A DNA stretch of 64,000 nucleotides from Candidatus Flexicrinis proximus (GCA_016712885.1 JADJQF010000033.1:809120-873119); one strand, 5' to 3'; counted from the first letter of the stretch, positions 44,423 to 55,705 are shown. Notes: generated by a model from the sequence alone, not told the origin. Program-made: numbers and translations.

Positions 44423-47259
44423 TCACACAGCTTCGATAAGCAGATTCGTGATGGTCAACGTATTGTCGGTATCTGCCGTTCCCCACTGTGCCGTCAACCC
44501 AACGGCCTGAGAAGCCGTCGTGTCGATCGTCGATGTACTCGTTGCAATCATCTGGTGCGCGATAGCAACCGCTGCGCCATCCCAGAGGCGAACATAGCCC
44601 TGTCCGAACACAGTTCCGCTCCCGCCGACGGTTCGACACGTGATGTCGGCGTCAAGGCTCCACGCGCCGTTGCTCACCCCGTCCGTGGCTGAAAACGTCG
44701 CAGACGCGACGATGGGGATGCTGCCGAGTTTCACGCGAAATTGCAGTGTGCCTGCGCTGGATGCGTCAGTCGAATAAAACCCGGCCGCCTTTACGCGCAG
44801 CGTGCGTCCCGCTGTCAAAAGGTTGCTGGGAGCGTCGCATCGCCTTCTCCCGTTCCGACAAGACTGGTTTCGGATGTCGAATCCGCGACACTCACACTCG
44901 CCGTCGCCACGAACACAGCGGAACCGCTGCCGGTGACATCGGTCACGACATCTATGATTTTCACGCCATAGATTTCTATACGTGACCCTATGGCAAAGTT
45001 GTCCGTCGAATAGCCGTCCGGCTGCAGCGTAACGCGCGTTATGGCATTGGTCGTCTCGAAAATCATCACGTAGCTGGCGTTGTAAATAGCGTCTGCTGCG
45101 AAATGTCCACCGAACTTACTTATTGCCAGTTTTCTATATGTCGTGGACGTATAGTTCGGGATCGTCATCTCATGCTGCGTAAACGCGCTGGCGGGTGACG
45201 TATTCCCGGTTGTTATTGAGATAACCGCAATGGCGGCCTCTGTTGCCACTGCAGCATTGTTCTGGGCTCCTGTTATCTGAGCATGGTAATCCGTCCCACT
45301 GCTTGCCACGCCATTCAGGAGAAGTAGGCCGGTATCCGTCGTTGCGTTGGCGGTTGAGCGAGCAGTCAGTCGTATAAACAGGTCGTCGTAGGTCTGGGGA
45401 ATGTTGTCGAGGTCGAAGCGTCCTGCCGCGCCCAAAGTAGCGCTATAGAGCAACTCGGAACTCCGCAGCTGTTTTTTCGCCGCGACAACCGGCATAGCAA
45501 AGGGACTTCCGCCGAGCAACGGGCCGATTTCTTCGCCCGTGTCGGTTTTGTAGTACAAGCGACTATCGGTTTTCGCATACAACGTCACGTCGCCTGATGA
45601 TGGCGTTGATGGGGAGGATCGCTCTTCAAGTGTCGCGGCATGACCAAAGATCTCGCGCCATTTCTTGGCCGAACTTCCAAGGTCATCCGTATTGTCCGTA
45701 TCGCTGACGAGAGACTGATTAATTGCGACCGACGCGAGGTTACTCAATGCCGGGTTGGCACCGGGAAGACCCGGATCTGCCCACGTGCCGTCGGCCTTCA
45801 GATACTTCCCTGCTGCGGCATCCCCGGCGGCCGGAGCCGGAACGGCACCCTTCGTCCCGCCGCTCCCGCTGTCTCCGACAAAGTTCGGCAGTCTGGCAGC
45901 GTCTAGGGTGCCGCTCGTTATTTTGGTCGCCGGCAATGCCGGAATGTCTGCTTCAACGAGCGCCGCGACCGTAAGAAAGTTGTCGCTGGGGGAGACGTGC
46001 TTGAGAAAACCGGTTCCGGCGGCAGTCAAATCGATTCCGGTGCCGCCGCGCGCAGCCGCAAGTTGGCCTGTCGTGATCTTGCTTGCATCGAGATTCGGAA
46101 TATCGCCAGTCGTTAACGACGCAACGGTGATATTTGCGCCTGTCGAGGCCTGCTTCAGAACCCCGGGACCCGTTCCGCTAAGGTCCGCATTTGTTCCCCC
46201 GCGAACAAGCGGCACTTGGCCTGACGTGATTTTACTCGCCGGTATGCTTGGGATGTCGTTCGCGACCAACGCTCTCCAGGTCGGCGCGCCCGAACTTCCG
46301 TTTGGACCGGCGAACACTTGATTCGATCCTTGCGAATTCCAGCCGAGTTCCAGATTTCCCGAGGAAGTTACAGGTGAGCCTGTGACGTTCATTCCAGAAG
46401 GTGGCGTCAATCCGACGCTTGTTACGGTTGCGCCGCCCGTCCCGGCCGGCGTCTCCCACGTGCTGTCGCCGCGAAGAAACTTATTCTCGTCTCCGCTTTC
46501 CGGTACCGGCGCGCTGGACAAGAGAAATTCAACGCCTGAGCCTAACCGTGCGTAAAGCTTGCCATCGTCTTTTACGTAGATTTTCGCAACCTCGGTTTCC
46601 GCGTCGGGCGCGGTCTCGCGATTGCCATGAAGTTCGAGAACGTCGTCGAGGCGGGTCTTCCCGCCCGTCGTGTGTATTGCATACGCATCCGTTATACCGC
46701 CGGACGTATTGAGATCGGCTATTTCGATCGAGAGTCCTTTGACACCGTCGATATACCCAGTCGCCTGATTCGTGATGCCGATTTGCAGACCGGTTGCGGC
46801 AGGCATGAAGCCCTGATTTTCGACCTCGATTTGAGCGGCCAGTAACGAGCCATTTGTATTGTCTGTACCTGTGTTCTCGTTTGTAAGCCGTACTCGCAAC
46901 ACATTGTGCAGCGCTTGTATACCGCCAGAGCCTTTGAGTACCAGTTCGTGAACGCTCCATCGGACAGCTGATGTCAGCGCATCTTTAATCGCCCCGGTGA
47001 TGTTCAAACCTCTTTTCACGAGGCTCACATCGTCTTCATGGCGAAACACCTCGACTTGCGCATCTCCCGTCACGCCGCCGCCCGTTTGAATCGATCCGGT
47101 CTGAAGGCGACCGTCTGCTTGAACACGAGCGACTTCAATATCCGTGTGTGTAACCCATGTTTGAAGCGGCTCCGTTTGCGTGGAATGTCCCTTTACGGTG
47201 AGCTGAGAAACATCCTCGTCACCGTTAATTTCCACATTCGTATTGAACACTTCAGACAT
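44423..47259 (-). pseudogene. Phage tail-fibre-like protein 2, one frameshift near the 3' end
   Basis: From ATG 47259 (GGGAG upstream) the frame runs to 44815 and stops at DATLPATF; adding one T in a T4 run near 44817 continues LTAGRTLRVKAAGFYSTDAS to 44423, about 945 residues in all. Features are those of tail-fibre proteins: RGDSTWETP, repeated Gly-rich hinge units (IPASKITSGQVPLVRGGT, LDASKITTGQLAAARGGTGI), LGSSAKKWREIF, then the receptor-binding-like RFDLDNIPQTYDDLFIRL and the C-terminal QWGTADTDNTLTITNL. Such proteins form trimeric fibres. It is strongly paralogous to the gene directly upstream. Confidence 0.75.
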
Positions 47260-47288
47260 GATGATTCTCCCGACTGGCGTATCGGCTT

Positions 47289-50103
47289 TTACATCAGCGC
47301 TTCGACAACAAGATTGGTCATGGTAATTGCATTATCTGTATCGGCAGTTCCCCACTGGGCAGTGAGGTTTATAGTTTGGTTGAGCGTTGTATTCACAGTG
47401 ACGGTTGAAGTTGCCGCCATTTGATGCGCGGTATCGGTTGCTTCATCGCTCCATAACACGACTTCCGCCTGACCGAAAACAGACCCGCTTGCTCCGGATG
47501 TTCGGCAGGTGACAAGTGCTTCGAGAGTCCACAAGCAGTTCGTAACTGAATTCGCCATTGTAAAGCTAGGCGTCGCTAGGATTGTGGTGCTTCCCAGCTT
47601 CAACCGGAGTGTCAAGGTGCCTGCACTTGAGTCTGTCGAATAGTAGCCGGATGCCTTGATCCTGACACTTCGCCCAGGGGTCAAGAAATTATTCTGCGGC
47701 GTTGCGTTGCCAATCCCCGCTCCGACAAGGGGTGTCTCGCTCGTCGTATTCGCTATCGTTACGCTTGCCGTCGCTGCGAATACAATCGAGCCGCTGCCGG
47801 TCACATCTGTAACAACATTCAGCGTTTTTACGCCATAGACCTCGATTCTCGAGGTCGACGGCGAAATTATCTGTCGGATATCCATCCGGTTGCAGCGTAA
47901 CGCGCGTTATGGCATTGGTCGTCTCGAAAATCAGGACGTAGCCGGCATTGTAGACGGCGTCGGTTGTGAAATGTTCGCCGAATCGACTGATAGCCAATTT
48001 CCGGTACGTCGTTGACGCGTAATTGGGGATCGTGATTTCATGCTGCGTAAATGCGCCGGCGGGTGACGTAGTCCCCGTTGTGATTGAGATCGCCGCCGAG
48101 GTAGTCTCAGACACGATCGCAGCGTTGTTCTGCGCGCCGGCAATCTGGGCGTGATAGTCCGTGGCGTTGCTCGCAACCCCATTCAGCAGAAGTTGGCCGG
48201 TATCGGTAGTTGCGTTGGCGGTTGAGCGAGCAATCAGTCGTATAAACAGTTCGTCGTAGGTCTGTGGAATGTTGTTGAAGTCGAAACGTCCGGCTAAGCC
48301 TAAAGTAGCACCATATAATAGTTCGGCGACTCTCGTTTGCTTGACGACAGGGGTGAGCGGAACGTCGAGTAACGTCGTTTCCAGAGGGCCGACTTCTTCG
48401 CCGCTGTCCGCTTTGTAGTACAAACGTTTATCGTTTTTGACATACAACGCGATATCTTCGGATACAGGCGTTGACGGCGCGACGCGCTCCTCGAATGTCA
48501 ATGCATTTCCGAAGATCTGCCGCCACTTCTTAAGAGAACTTCCAAGATCGGCGGTATCATCTACATCGCTGATGAGCGACTCGTTGACGGCAACTGAGGC
48601 TAAATTACTGAGTGCCGAATTCGCCGCAACTCCCGGACTTGTCCATGCGCCACTGGCTTTCAGGTACTTTACTGCAGCTGCATCTCCCGCTGCGGGCGCA
48701 GGCACCGCACCTTTCGTTCCTCCGCTCCCGCCGTCACCGACAACAATTGGTAAGCGAGCTGAATCGAGCAAACCGCTTGTGATAACTGCTGATGGGAGAT
48801 TAGGAACGTCACTCGACGTAAGAACTGCAATCTGCGCCGACGTTGCTGTCCCGGTATGTTTTAGTAATCCAATGGCTGAACTCAGGTAAGTCCCCAATCC
48901 GCCACGCGCTCCAAAAACCGTTCCTGTTGTGATGCGACTCGCATCGATTCCCGAAATATCCCCTCCTGCTATAGCGCTCACAGAGACGTTTCCGCCGAGT
49001 GTCGTTTGCTTAAGAAAACCGGGGCCGGTCGATTGCAAGCTGGCATTCATCCCGCCTTGTGCAAGCCCTAACGCGCTATTCAATCGACTTGCTGGAATTT
49101 CAGGGATTTCGTCAGCGACAAGAGACCGAAATGACGGCGTACCCGAACTGCCGTCAGGACTCGCCAACACCTGGTTGCCGGACTGACTCTCCCAGGTCAA
49201 ATACATCGTTCCCGCTGTCGTCACGGGCGAGCCGCTAACATTGAGTTCTGTCGGCGCAATAACTCCAGCGCTGGAAACAGTTCCCGGCGCGGCCCATTTT
49301 CCATCTCCACGAAGGAATTTCGTTTCGTCTCCGGCTTCTGGTACAGGGGCGCTAGTCAGTAAATATTCGGCACCGGAGCCTAAACGGGCATAGAGTTTTC
49401 CATCGGCTTTTACGAATACTTTGACGACTTCGCTCTCTCCGGCCGGTGAATACAGTCTATTTCCATGAAGTTCAAGGGTGTCGTCTATGCGGGATTTTGC
49501 TCCTGTTGTATGCAGAACATACATCTGTTCCGGATAAAGCCATCCTTCTTCTACTAACTCAATCTCAACGCCTCGAGCCGCGTCAATTGCTCCGGAGCTT
49601 TGATTTGCAAGACCCACACGGAGACCTGTTACTTCTGGTATCGGGCTTCCAGAGGTCCCTCCTTCATTGACGACCTCGATTTGACCGGCGATGACGGAAC
49701 CGCCTGTCAATTCGGTGCCGGAATTCTCGTTCCGAAGCCCGACGCGCAGCGCACTGTGCATGGCGCGAACGCCTTTACTGCCTTTTAAAACCAACTCATG
49801 AACGCTCCACGAAACAATTGAAGTAAGTGCATCCTTGACCAACCCCAAAACCCTAATGCCCTGCGTCGGTCTGGAAACATCGTCCTCATGACGATGCACC
49901 GCAAATTGAGCATTTTCGGAAATACCAGCATCCAACGATCCTGACCGAAGCCGACCGTCAGGATGCAAACTGGCACTTACGTCGCCAGAATTCGCCCTCC
50001 ACTCGGTCATAGCCTGAGATTGGGGAAGAGCGCCTTGAACCAGGAGTTGCGTTTTGTCTTCGCTGCCGTTTATCTCGACGTCAGTATTGAAGATCTCGGA
50101 CAT
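47289..50103 (-). pseudogene. Phage tail-fibre-like protein 1, one frameshift near the 3' end
   Basis: From ATG 50103 (MSEIFNTDVEINGSEDKTQL) the frame matches the downstream paralogue to PTDNFAVD, then an extra C near 47855 throws it off; the next frame continues SRIEVYGVKTLNVVTDVTGS and TPGRSVRIKASGYYSTDSSA to 47289. Joined length is about 938 residues. The hinge units (GLAQGGMNASLQSTGPGFLK), the NIPQTYDELFIRL domain and the C-terminal QWGTADTDNAITMTNLVVEA are all shared with fibre 2. The spacing to fibre 2 is 29 bases, so they are co-transcribed. No capsid, sheath or baseplate genes are in the window. Confidence 0.75.
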
Positions 50104-50582
50104 CTAGAACCTCAATTTCACACAGCATGTTCCCATGCTCAGCGAACGGGCTGTTGATTATTTCGCCGATTCTGAAACCTCCCTTTCAGTGTGATACTCT
50201 CATATTACTCATAAATATCCATCAAACAACCTACGCTATCCCCACAGACATATTTCATTTAGTATTTCGTTGTTAACACTCCTTGGGCTGTTGTTAAATC
50301 TGTTTGCCGTATCGTCCTGTGTCTGGCAAAGGAACCTTGGTACGTGGCAGTGCATCGTGTTGGACATCACATATTGCCCTCTTCAGAGGAGGCTGATTTT
50401 CCGCTAGCATCACAACTTGTCGCGCAAGACCTACAACCTGGCGCAGTTCATGTCGCGCGCAAATCCCGCAGCCCGCTATTAGTCTCACCAATCTGCGAGT
50501 CTGTTGGTTGAAATAGGAAGTAAGCTCAAGATACTGGGCAGTAAGCACATGTAAGCTTCATAGCACGAGCTGATTGATAACC
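50104..50582. other. Intergenic region before the fibre operon
   Basis: AT-rich spacer between the fibre operon (leftward) and repeat copy 2 (rightward). It should contain the fibre operon promoter, but no clear -35/-10 pair stands out. No gene seen. Confidence 0.4.
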
Positions 50583-50694
50583 CCTCGCACTACCGCCGGC
50601 ACGGCGATCGTACAGCGCGGGTTTCCTCCCACGCAAACACCGCCGGCGGTACGCTGGCACGCCCTGACGGGCTGTACCACCGAACCACCGGCCT

Positions 50695-50726
50695 AAAACG
50701 GCGACCAGACCGCGGTCGCCGTTTTT
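50695..50726 (+). terminator. Intrinsic terminator in the leader of the sigma-like gene, copy 2
   Basis: Identical 12-bp stem AAAACGGCGACC / GGTCGCCGTTTT plus T-run as at 2198-2229, about 97 bases upstream of the ATG. Confidence 0.75.
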
Positions 50727-50822
50727 GTTTGCCTGGTGCCCCCCACTGCGCTGTGCCGTGCAGACGAGCGGTAGCGCTCACCTGCGCTGGCAGACTCCAG
50801 CGTGTGACGGGGAGGAATCGTC

Positions 50823-51764
50823 ATGCACACCGAGTATCGTTCAATCATCCGCAGTCAGATCACGCCGTACGCGCAAGCTCAGACCTATCCGACCGGCTGG
50901 GCTGGCCGCCAGACCAGCGCGCAGCTCCACGATGATCTCGCTGAATATGCAGTGAATGTCATGAAGCGCAATGGTCTGGAGGCTGACGAGCGGCCGGAAT
51001 GCCTTCAGATTGGCTTCACCGCCTTGCTGGAGATACTCAAGGAACAGCACAATTTCCTCGCCGACAGAACCCGCCAGCAGGCGGTGTTTTTCATACTGGC
51101 CCGCTGCAAAAGCTCCAGCCTGCGCGCTTATGACCGCCGCCACGAGAGCCTTGAGGCATACGCCTCGACCGACTGGCGCAGTTCAGCCGACGAACACATG
51201 ATCTCCGGCTACGCGCATGACCGTGACGAACGATGGGCTGCGTGGGCGACCGACATCGACACCCGGATCGACATCGAGCGCATCATGCATAAGCTGGCCG
51301 CAAAATACAGCGACTCGTTCAAGCACCTGATCGCGCTCTACTACATCACGACACAGATCTCACGGAAAGATGCCGCTGCACTGGCCGGTCTCACGCCGTG
51401 GAACTGGATGCAGAACTACGTCGAGCCGGTGCTGCTGGACGTGCGCTACGAATTCGCGCAGGTCTTCCTTGATCGGCACGACTATCCGCAGCCGGAACTC
51501 AAGCCTCTCGCCGATCGTCCGGGCAGCGGCCGGTTCACGACGCCGTACGGCGCATGGCGCGAGCAGTACCGGCAAGGCCGTACCGCGCCGGCGCAGTCGC
51601 TGCTGGAGGAGTATCGTCACACGCCGTGCGTCGTTCACGCGCTGCAGGCGCAGATCGACGGCAAGACCTACGCCCAGGCCGCGGTCGCGACCGGCCGCAG
51701 TCTGAAGTCGTTCCGCCGGTACATGAAACGCGCCGCGCAGCTGTTGGCCGCCGCCTATGCGTGA
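50823..51764 (+). CDS. Sigma-factor-like regulator of the element, copy 2
   Basis: 313 residues, aligning without gaps to the copy-1 protein from MHTEYRSI to LLAAAYA, with roughly 37 substitutions by eye. The conserved blocks are the region 2-like helices (ECLQIGFTALLE, FFILARCKSSSLRAY) and ALYYITTQISRKDAAALAGL. GGGGAGG precedes the ATG. The even spread of changes and lack of frameshifts suggest both copies are under selection, perhaps in two related elements or with different promoter specificity. Confidence 0.55.
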   Translation: MHTEYRSIIRSQITPYAQAQTYPTGWAGRQTSAQLHDDLAEYAVNVMKRNGLEADERPECLQIGFTALLEILKEQHNFLADRTRQQAVFFILARCKSSSLRAYDRRHESLEAYASTDWRSSADEHMISGYAHDRDERWAAWATDIDTRIDIERIMHKLAAKYSDSFKHLIALYYITTQISRKDAAALAGLTPWNWMQNYVEPVLLDVRYEFAQVFLDRHDYPQPELKPLADRPGSGRFTTPYGAWREQYRQGRTAPAQSLLEEYRHTPCVVHALQAQIDGKTYAQAAVATGRSLKSFRRYMKRAAQLLAAAYA

Positions 51765-51779
51765 ATCAGCGGCCGTCTT

Positions 51780-51812
51780 GGCTGGGACGCTAACTCAGCC
51801 GCTTTTGTTTTT
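51780..51812 (+). terminator. Intrinsic terminator after the sigma-like gene, copy 2
   Basis: GGCTGGG / CTCAGCC stem followed by GCTTTTGTTTTT, matching the structure after copy 1. Confidence 0.6.
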
Positions 51813-52251
51813 GCGATCTGCCATAAAAGTTGGCCGATGACACGCCGATGTCACCTATTTCACCCGCTCACTTGTACTGGAGTGTCTTTCGTCCGAGCGT
51901 GACGCCAACGCGGGATCAGGCCGCAAGACGTCCAATCTCTGCAGCAGCCGTGCAGTCAGTCCAATTCTGGCCGCATTCCCGACGCCTGTGCGATCCCGTG
52001 ACTGCACACCTTGTCCTTATTGTTCCTTCCCCGCAACACATCAGCGACGTTCGCGCAGTTTTCTGATCGCCAGGGCCACGATAGGCGCAGCTCCATTTCG
52101 CACGGATCGCCTCGCCAGCACATCCCCATTCACCGTGAACCCATGATCTCCTCGTATGTGGCCCGTCGTCAATCGGCCAGAAAACGTACCGATTTGTCTC
52201 TGACCATCCTAGCAGGCGCGCCGCCCGTCAAAATCCTGTGGATTTCACTTG

Positions 52252-52297
52252 ACCTGTTTGTGTCTGGCTGGCGCCGTTGCACTCAACACAAACAGGT
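52252..52297 (+). promoter_or_regulatory. Conserved stem-loop in the ssb leader, copy 2
   Basis: Both 12-base arms (ACCTGTTTGTGT / ACACAAACAGGT) are identical to copy 1; the loop differs by one base. The 641 bases from 51765 to 52405 otherwise hold no gene. Confidence 0.5.
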
Positions 52298-52405
52298 AGC
52301 GGCCTTCGGCTGACGGTCCGGCTTTCTCGCCTGCTCTTTTTGCCGGTCAGAAATCGGCACTAGGCCGATGGAAAAGACAGCGCAAACGCGCGAAGGAGCA
52401 ACATC

Positions 52406-52777
52406 ATGGGTACCAGCATCAATACGCAGGTGACAGGGTTCGTCGGCAGTGATCCGCAGGTGCGCGAAGCGGGAGAGCAGCGCGTGGCATCGTTCTCGGT
52501 GGCGGTCAGCCGCAAGAACCGCGCCGGCGAGAAGCTGACCTTGTGGGTGCGGGTGAATTGTTGGAACAGGCTGGCTGACATCGCGGTGCAGTACGTCAAG
52601 AAGGGGTCGCTGGTGCAGGTGTCGGCGGAATGGCTGCGGCCGTCGGCGTGGACCGATCAGACTGGCACGGCGCAAGCCAGCCTCGACATGGACGCCAACC
52701 GCCTCGTCCTGCTCGACCGCGCCGAGAACGGCGACCACGGTTCGGACGAGAGCGAAGACGGAAACATTCCATTCTGA
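52406..52777 (+). CDS. ssb: Single-stranded DNA-binding protein, copy 2
   Basis: 123 residues, about 92% identical to copy 1 by eye. Same OB-fold blocks (NTQVTGFVGSDPQVRE, LWVRVNCWNRLADIA) and an acidic tip ending EDGNIPF, one residue longer. Carrying two ssb copies with matching regulators suggests co-residence of two related replicons or an old duplication. Confidence 0.93.
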   Translation: MGTSINTQVTGFVGSDPQVREAGEQRVASFSVAVSRKNRAGEKLTLWVRVNCWNRLADIAVQYVKKGSLVQVSAEWLRPSAWTDQTGTAQASLDMDANRLVLLDRAENGDHGSDESEDGNIPF

Positions 52778-52812
52778 TGTAGGTAAAGGTGAGCTGTTCA
52801 ACTATCGATGAA

Positions 52813-52840
52813 GGGCGGTGCGAGTGGCGCCGCCCGTTTT
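52813..52840 (+). terminator. Intrinsic terminator after ssb copy 2
   Basis: GGGCGGTGC / GCGCCGCCC stem (one G-T pair) with a 5-base loop, followed by GTTTTG, about 36 bases after the stop. Confidence 0.6.
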
Positions 52841-53396
52841 GTCCGTACTCATCGAATGGTCAACGAACGATCTGCTACCGTGTGCAACAGTCGCACACTA
52901 AAAATCGCCCCGTCTCAGTAGGGTGTTTTAATCATAGGGCATGCTCCTGATTCTCGCGAACGAGTCGCAATGAACATTGCCGCGGCCATCGTCACCACCG
53001 CGCGACTTGTGAAGCTGATTAGCCCGTGAAGCAAACAGATGTCGCGTGGAACTGAGCGCAAGCAATCGCGAGATCTGGTGCGTGGAAGATGCTCGAAGGC
53101 GCCTCAAGCAGATTCACATCGTAACTACTCAGCCCTGATTTGCGGGAAGAATTGGCTGTCTTGATCATTGAACCTCAAACATCTGAGGGAAAGCCGATCC
53201 TAATCACCACCAATTCGGCACTCAAATATGCTGAAATGAGGGAGAAAATAATCCTTGAGTAATTACTGTAAAACTGCTATCCCATTCGCAAGACTGCTAA
53301 TCTGAAGACTGCTAATCTGAAACTGTAAATTTCTCCAGATTCGGACAACTCCCTGTGATACGCTCCGAAAAGTAAGCGTTAAACAGGAGTTTGCTT
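52841..53396. other. Intergenic region with a tandem 15-base repeat
   Basis: No gene recognised. AAGACTGCTAATCTG occurs twice in tandem at 53290-53304 and 53305-53319, followed by a partial AACTG. Directly upstream of a serine recombinase such repeats can be binding or attachment sites. Confidence 0.45.
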
Positions 53397-53609
53397 GTGG
53401 TTGCGATTGACGAATCTGTATCGAAACACGCCGAACCGGACGGTATCGACGAAGTCGCTATCTGCCGCACCCTGCTCCGAATTGTTGCCAGTTTGGAAGA
53501 ATCGACGTACACTGAAAATCAGTTGCGCCAGACTGAGGTGGTGGTACACCCCAATCTGGCTGACCCCGCGAGTGAAACCGACACGCCGCAGGGCTTGGTT
53601 GCATTGTAG
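53397..53609 (+). CDS. Small acidic ORF upstream of the serine recombinase
   Basis: 70 residues from GTG 53397, with a well-spaced AGGAG at 53385-53389. Reads VVAIDESVSKHAEPDGIDE, then a helix (ICRTLLRIVASLEES) and an acidic tail. No family recognised. Position before a large serine recombinase would suit an accessory or directionality factor, but it lacks the basic character usual in those. Confidence 0.4.
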   Translation: MVAIDESVSKHAEPDGIDEVAICRTLLRIVASLEESTYTENQLRQTEVVVHPNLADPASETDTPQGLVAL

Positions 53610-53701
53610 CTCACAGCGCCTTGCTCTCGCCGTATCAATTTCGCGGGAGTTGGGCGTTTTTCGTTGGAAAGCGAGCGAGCCATGAGGACAACGCTTCAAT
53701 C

Positions 53702-55705
53702 ATGCCACGCCCATTGAAACGCCCTGAACAGCCGATTGACCCCTACAAGGCGCAGCCTCTGCCGCTGGGACGCCCGGCCGCGGTGTATTACCGCCAGTCC
53801 TCCGAAGGGCAGATCGGCAACATCTCTACGACCCTTCAAACCATCGACATGATCGAGCACCTGCTGCATCAAGGCTGGGTGCGCGAGAACATCCACATGA
53901 TCGACATGGATGCCGGCGTGAGCGGGACGAAGAAGATCCGCGAGCGCAAAGGCATGTCCCTGCTGTACGACCTGATCGAGTCCGGCGATCTCGGCCTGGT
54001 GGCGGCGCAGGACGTGGATCGGTTCTTCCGTGACGTCACCATGATCGAAACCAATATCTTCATCGATGCGTGTAAGCGGAACAACGTGCAGGTGATGACG
54101 CCGCGCATGGTCTTCGATTTCACCCATCCGGTCATGGGTTCGGCGCATATCCGGATGTTCCGCGAGGAAGCGCAGCGCGCAGCCGATTATCTCGAATTTC
54201 AGATCCGCGGCCGTTTAGTCAAAGCGCGTCACAGCCGCAGTTCCGGCGGGATGTGGGCCGGCCGCAAGATTCTTCCGGGTTTCATGGTGGATTGCCGTGA
54301 CAAGGTGGACGGGCAGCGCAATCTGGAATTCCGCAAATACAAGCGTTTCGACCTGTATGCGGCGATCACGCTGCGCTACTTTGAGATCTTCCGGGAGACC
54401 AATGGCAACCTGAGCCAGACATGGCTTCAGATTGACCGGGAAGGCCCGTGCTATCCCGATCTCACCGAGGAGCTGCTGCCCGCTGGATTTAAGGCGACCG
54501 ACCATTTGACGCGCCGTTCGCGTTTCACCGGCGGACTCACACCGTCGCAGGCAGGTCTCTCCGCCATGCTGGTGAACGTGGCCTATATCGGTCATTGGAT
54601 TCATATGGGCGCAATCGTGCAGTGGAACAACCACGAAGCGATCATTCCGCTTGAGCTTTTTATGTATGCCTTTAACCGTCTCTCGCCGACTGATTTCCAT
54701 GGTGAGCCCAATCCCAATTATGTGCCGTACCGGCCATGGATCCGGCACGACAAGGCGGAGCGCAGCGCGCCGGTGCCGACCTATTCCGGCTTGGTGTTTA
54801 CGGATGATCTGCCCGGCGCGCCGCACAAGCGGCTTTCGACGGTCTGGAATACGGATGCCGGGAAGTACCAGTACCAGCTTTCAAAGTATCCGTACCGCTC
54901 CAATATCTGGAATATTCGCGCCTTTATCCTCGACGAACTAATCGACGAGCTGCTGCTGGAACGTCTAAAAGCAACAACCGTCAATAAGGCAGCATGGGAA
55001 ACCGCATTAGCCGGTCTGGAGAACATCGATCAGGCGGAAGTGCGGCGCATTAAGACGGCCGTCCGTCAGGCAGAAACGTCGAAGGACAACATCATTGCCA
55101 GCCTGAGCTTTATGACGAATCCGGAGATGGTCACCCGCGCTGAAGCGAATTATGAAGCGGCCGACCGGGCGATTGCGGACCTGCGGGCCGAATTGCAGCA
55201 TATTCAATCGGGCAAACGGAACCTGCAAACACTGGCGGATGCCCGTCCGGTCCTGGAGACGGTGATTTCCCGCTGGGAGCAAATTCCCGTGCTGGAGCGG
55301 CGCAGCTTGTTCGAGTCGTTCGCCCGTTACATCAATGTGAGCAAAGTGACTCGCAAGACCAAGACGATTACCGTCCACTGGCGTGATGGAACGACCAGCA
55401 CGTGCAGCACGACGCACAAGAGCCTCGGCTATTTCTGGGAAGATGAAGCGCTTGAGAAGCTGCGCCAAATGATCGATAGCCATGTCGATCAATGGAAAAT
55501 ACTGCGCGCGTTCCCTGATTACTCCTGGCGTGCGCTGCAGGAGCGCTATGCTTACAAATACGGGAACGGAACCTATCCTCAGCATTATTCCGGAAAGAAA
55601 ACCTATCCCCGCAACACACGCTGGCAAGATACGGCGGAATTTGAGGCGGGATTTAGCGCGTCACAACCCACGGCCATTGGTTACTCCACTGATCCACACA
55701 AATGA
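53702..55705 (+). CDS. Large serine recombinase (site-specific integrase)
   Basis: 667 residues from ATG 53702. The catalytic domain opens with AAVYYRQSSEGQIGNISTTL (active serine near residue 33), followed by DMDAGVSGTKKIRERKGMSL and LVAAQDVDRFFRD, the conserved arginine/DRxxR region. Then comes the recombinase domain, a probable coiled coil (residues about 450-520, DQAEVRRIKTAVRQAE) and a basic C-terminus. Such proteins integrate and excise ICEs, phages and cassette elements. Its 3' end overlaps the 3' end of the opposing VirB4 gene by about 50 bases; the last codons (STDPHK) lie on VirB4 sequence, as if the element had inserted there. Confidence 0.88.
   Translation: MPRPLKRPEQPIDPYKAQPLPLGRPAAVYYRQSSEGQIGNISTTLQTIDMIEHLLHQGWVRENIHMIDMDAGVSGTKKIRERKGMSLLYDLIESGDLGLVAAQDVDRFFRDVTMIETNIFIDACKRNNVQVMTPRMVFDFTHPVMGSAHIRMFREEAQRAADYLEFQIRGRLVKARHSRSSGGMWAGRKILPGFMVDCRDKVDGQRNLEFRKYKRFDLYAAITLRYFEIFRETNGNLSQTWLQIDREGPCYPDLTEELLPAGFKATDHLTRRSRFTGGLTPSQAGLSAMLVNVAYIGHWIHMGAIVQWNNHEAIIPLELFMYAFNRLSPTDFHGEPNPNYVPYRPWIRHDKAERSAPVPTYSGLVFTDDLPGAPHKRLSTVWNTDAGKYQYQLSKYPYRSNIWNIRAFILDELIDELLLERLKATTVNKAAWETALAGLENIDQAEVRRIKTAVRQAETSKDNIIASLSFMTNPEMVTRAEANYEAADRAIADLRAELQHIQSGKRNLQTLADARPVLETVISRWEQIPVLERRSLFESFARYINVSKVTRKTKTITVHWRDGTTSTCSTTHKSLGYFWEDEALEKLRQMIDSHVDQWKILRAFPDYSWRALQERYAYKYGNGTYPQHYSGKKTYPRNTRWQDTAEFEAGFSASQPTAIGYSTDPHK

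Larger units (their letters stand above)
50583..52777 (+). repeat. 2.2-kb direct repeat, copy 2 (leader, sigma-like gene, SSB)
   Basis: Same order and orientation as 2086-4264. Leader, terminator, gene lengths and the ssb-leader hairpin are all conserved, while substitutions are spread throughout both genes. Confidence 0.9.
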
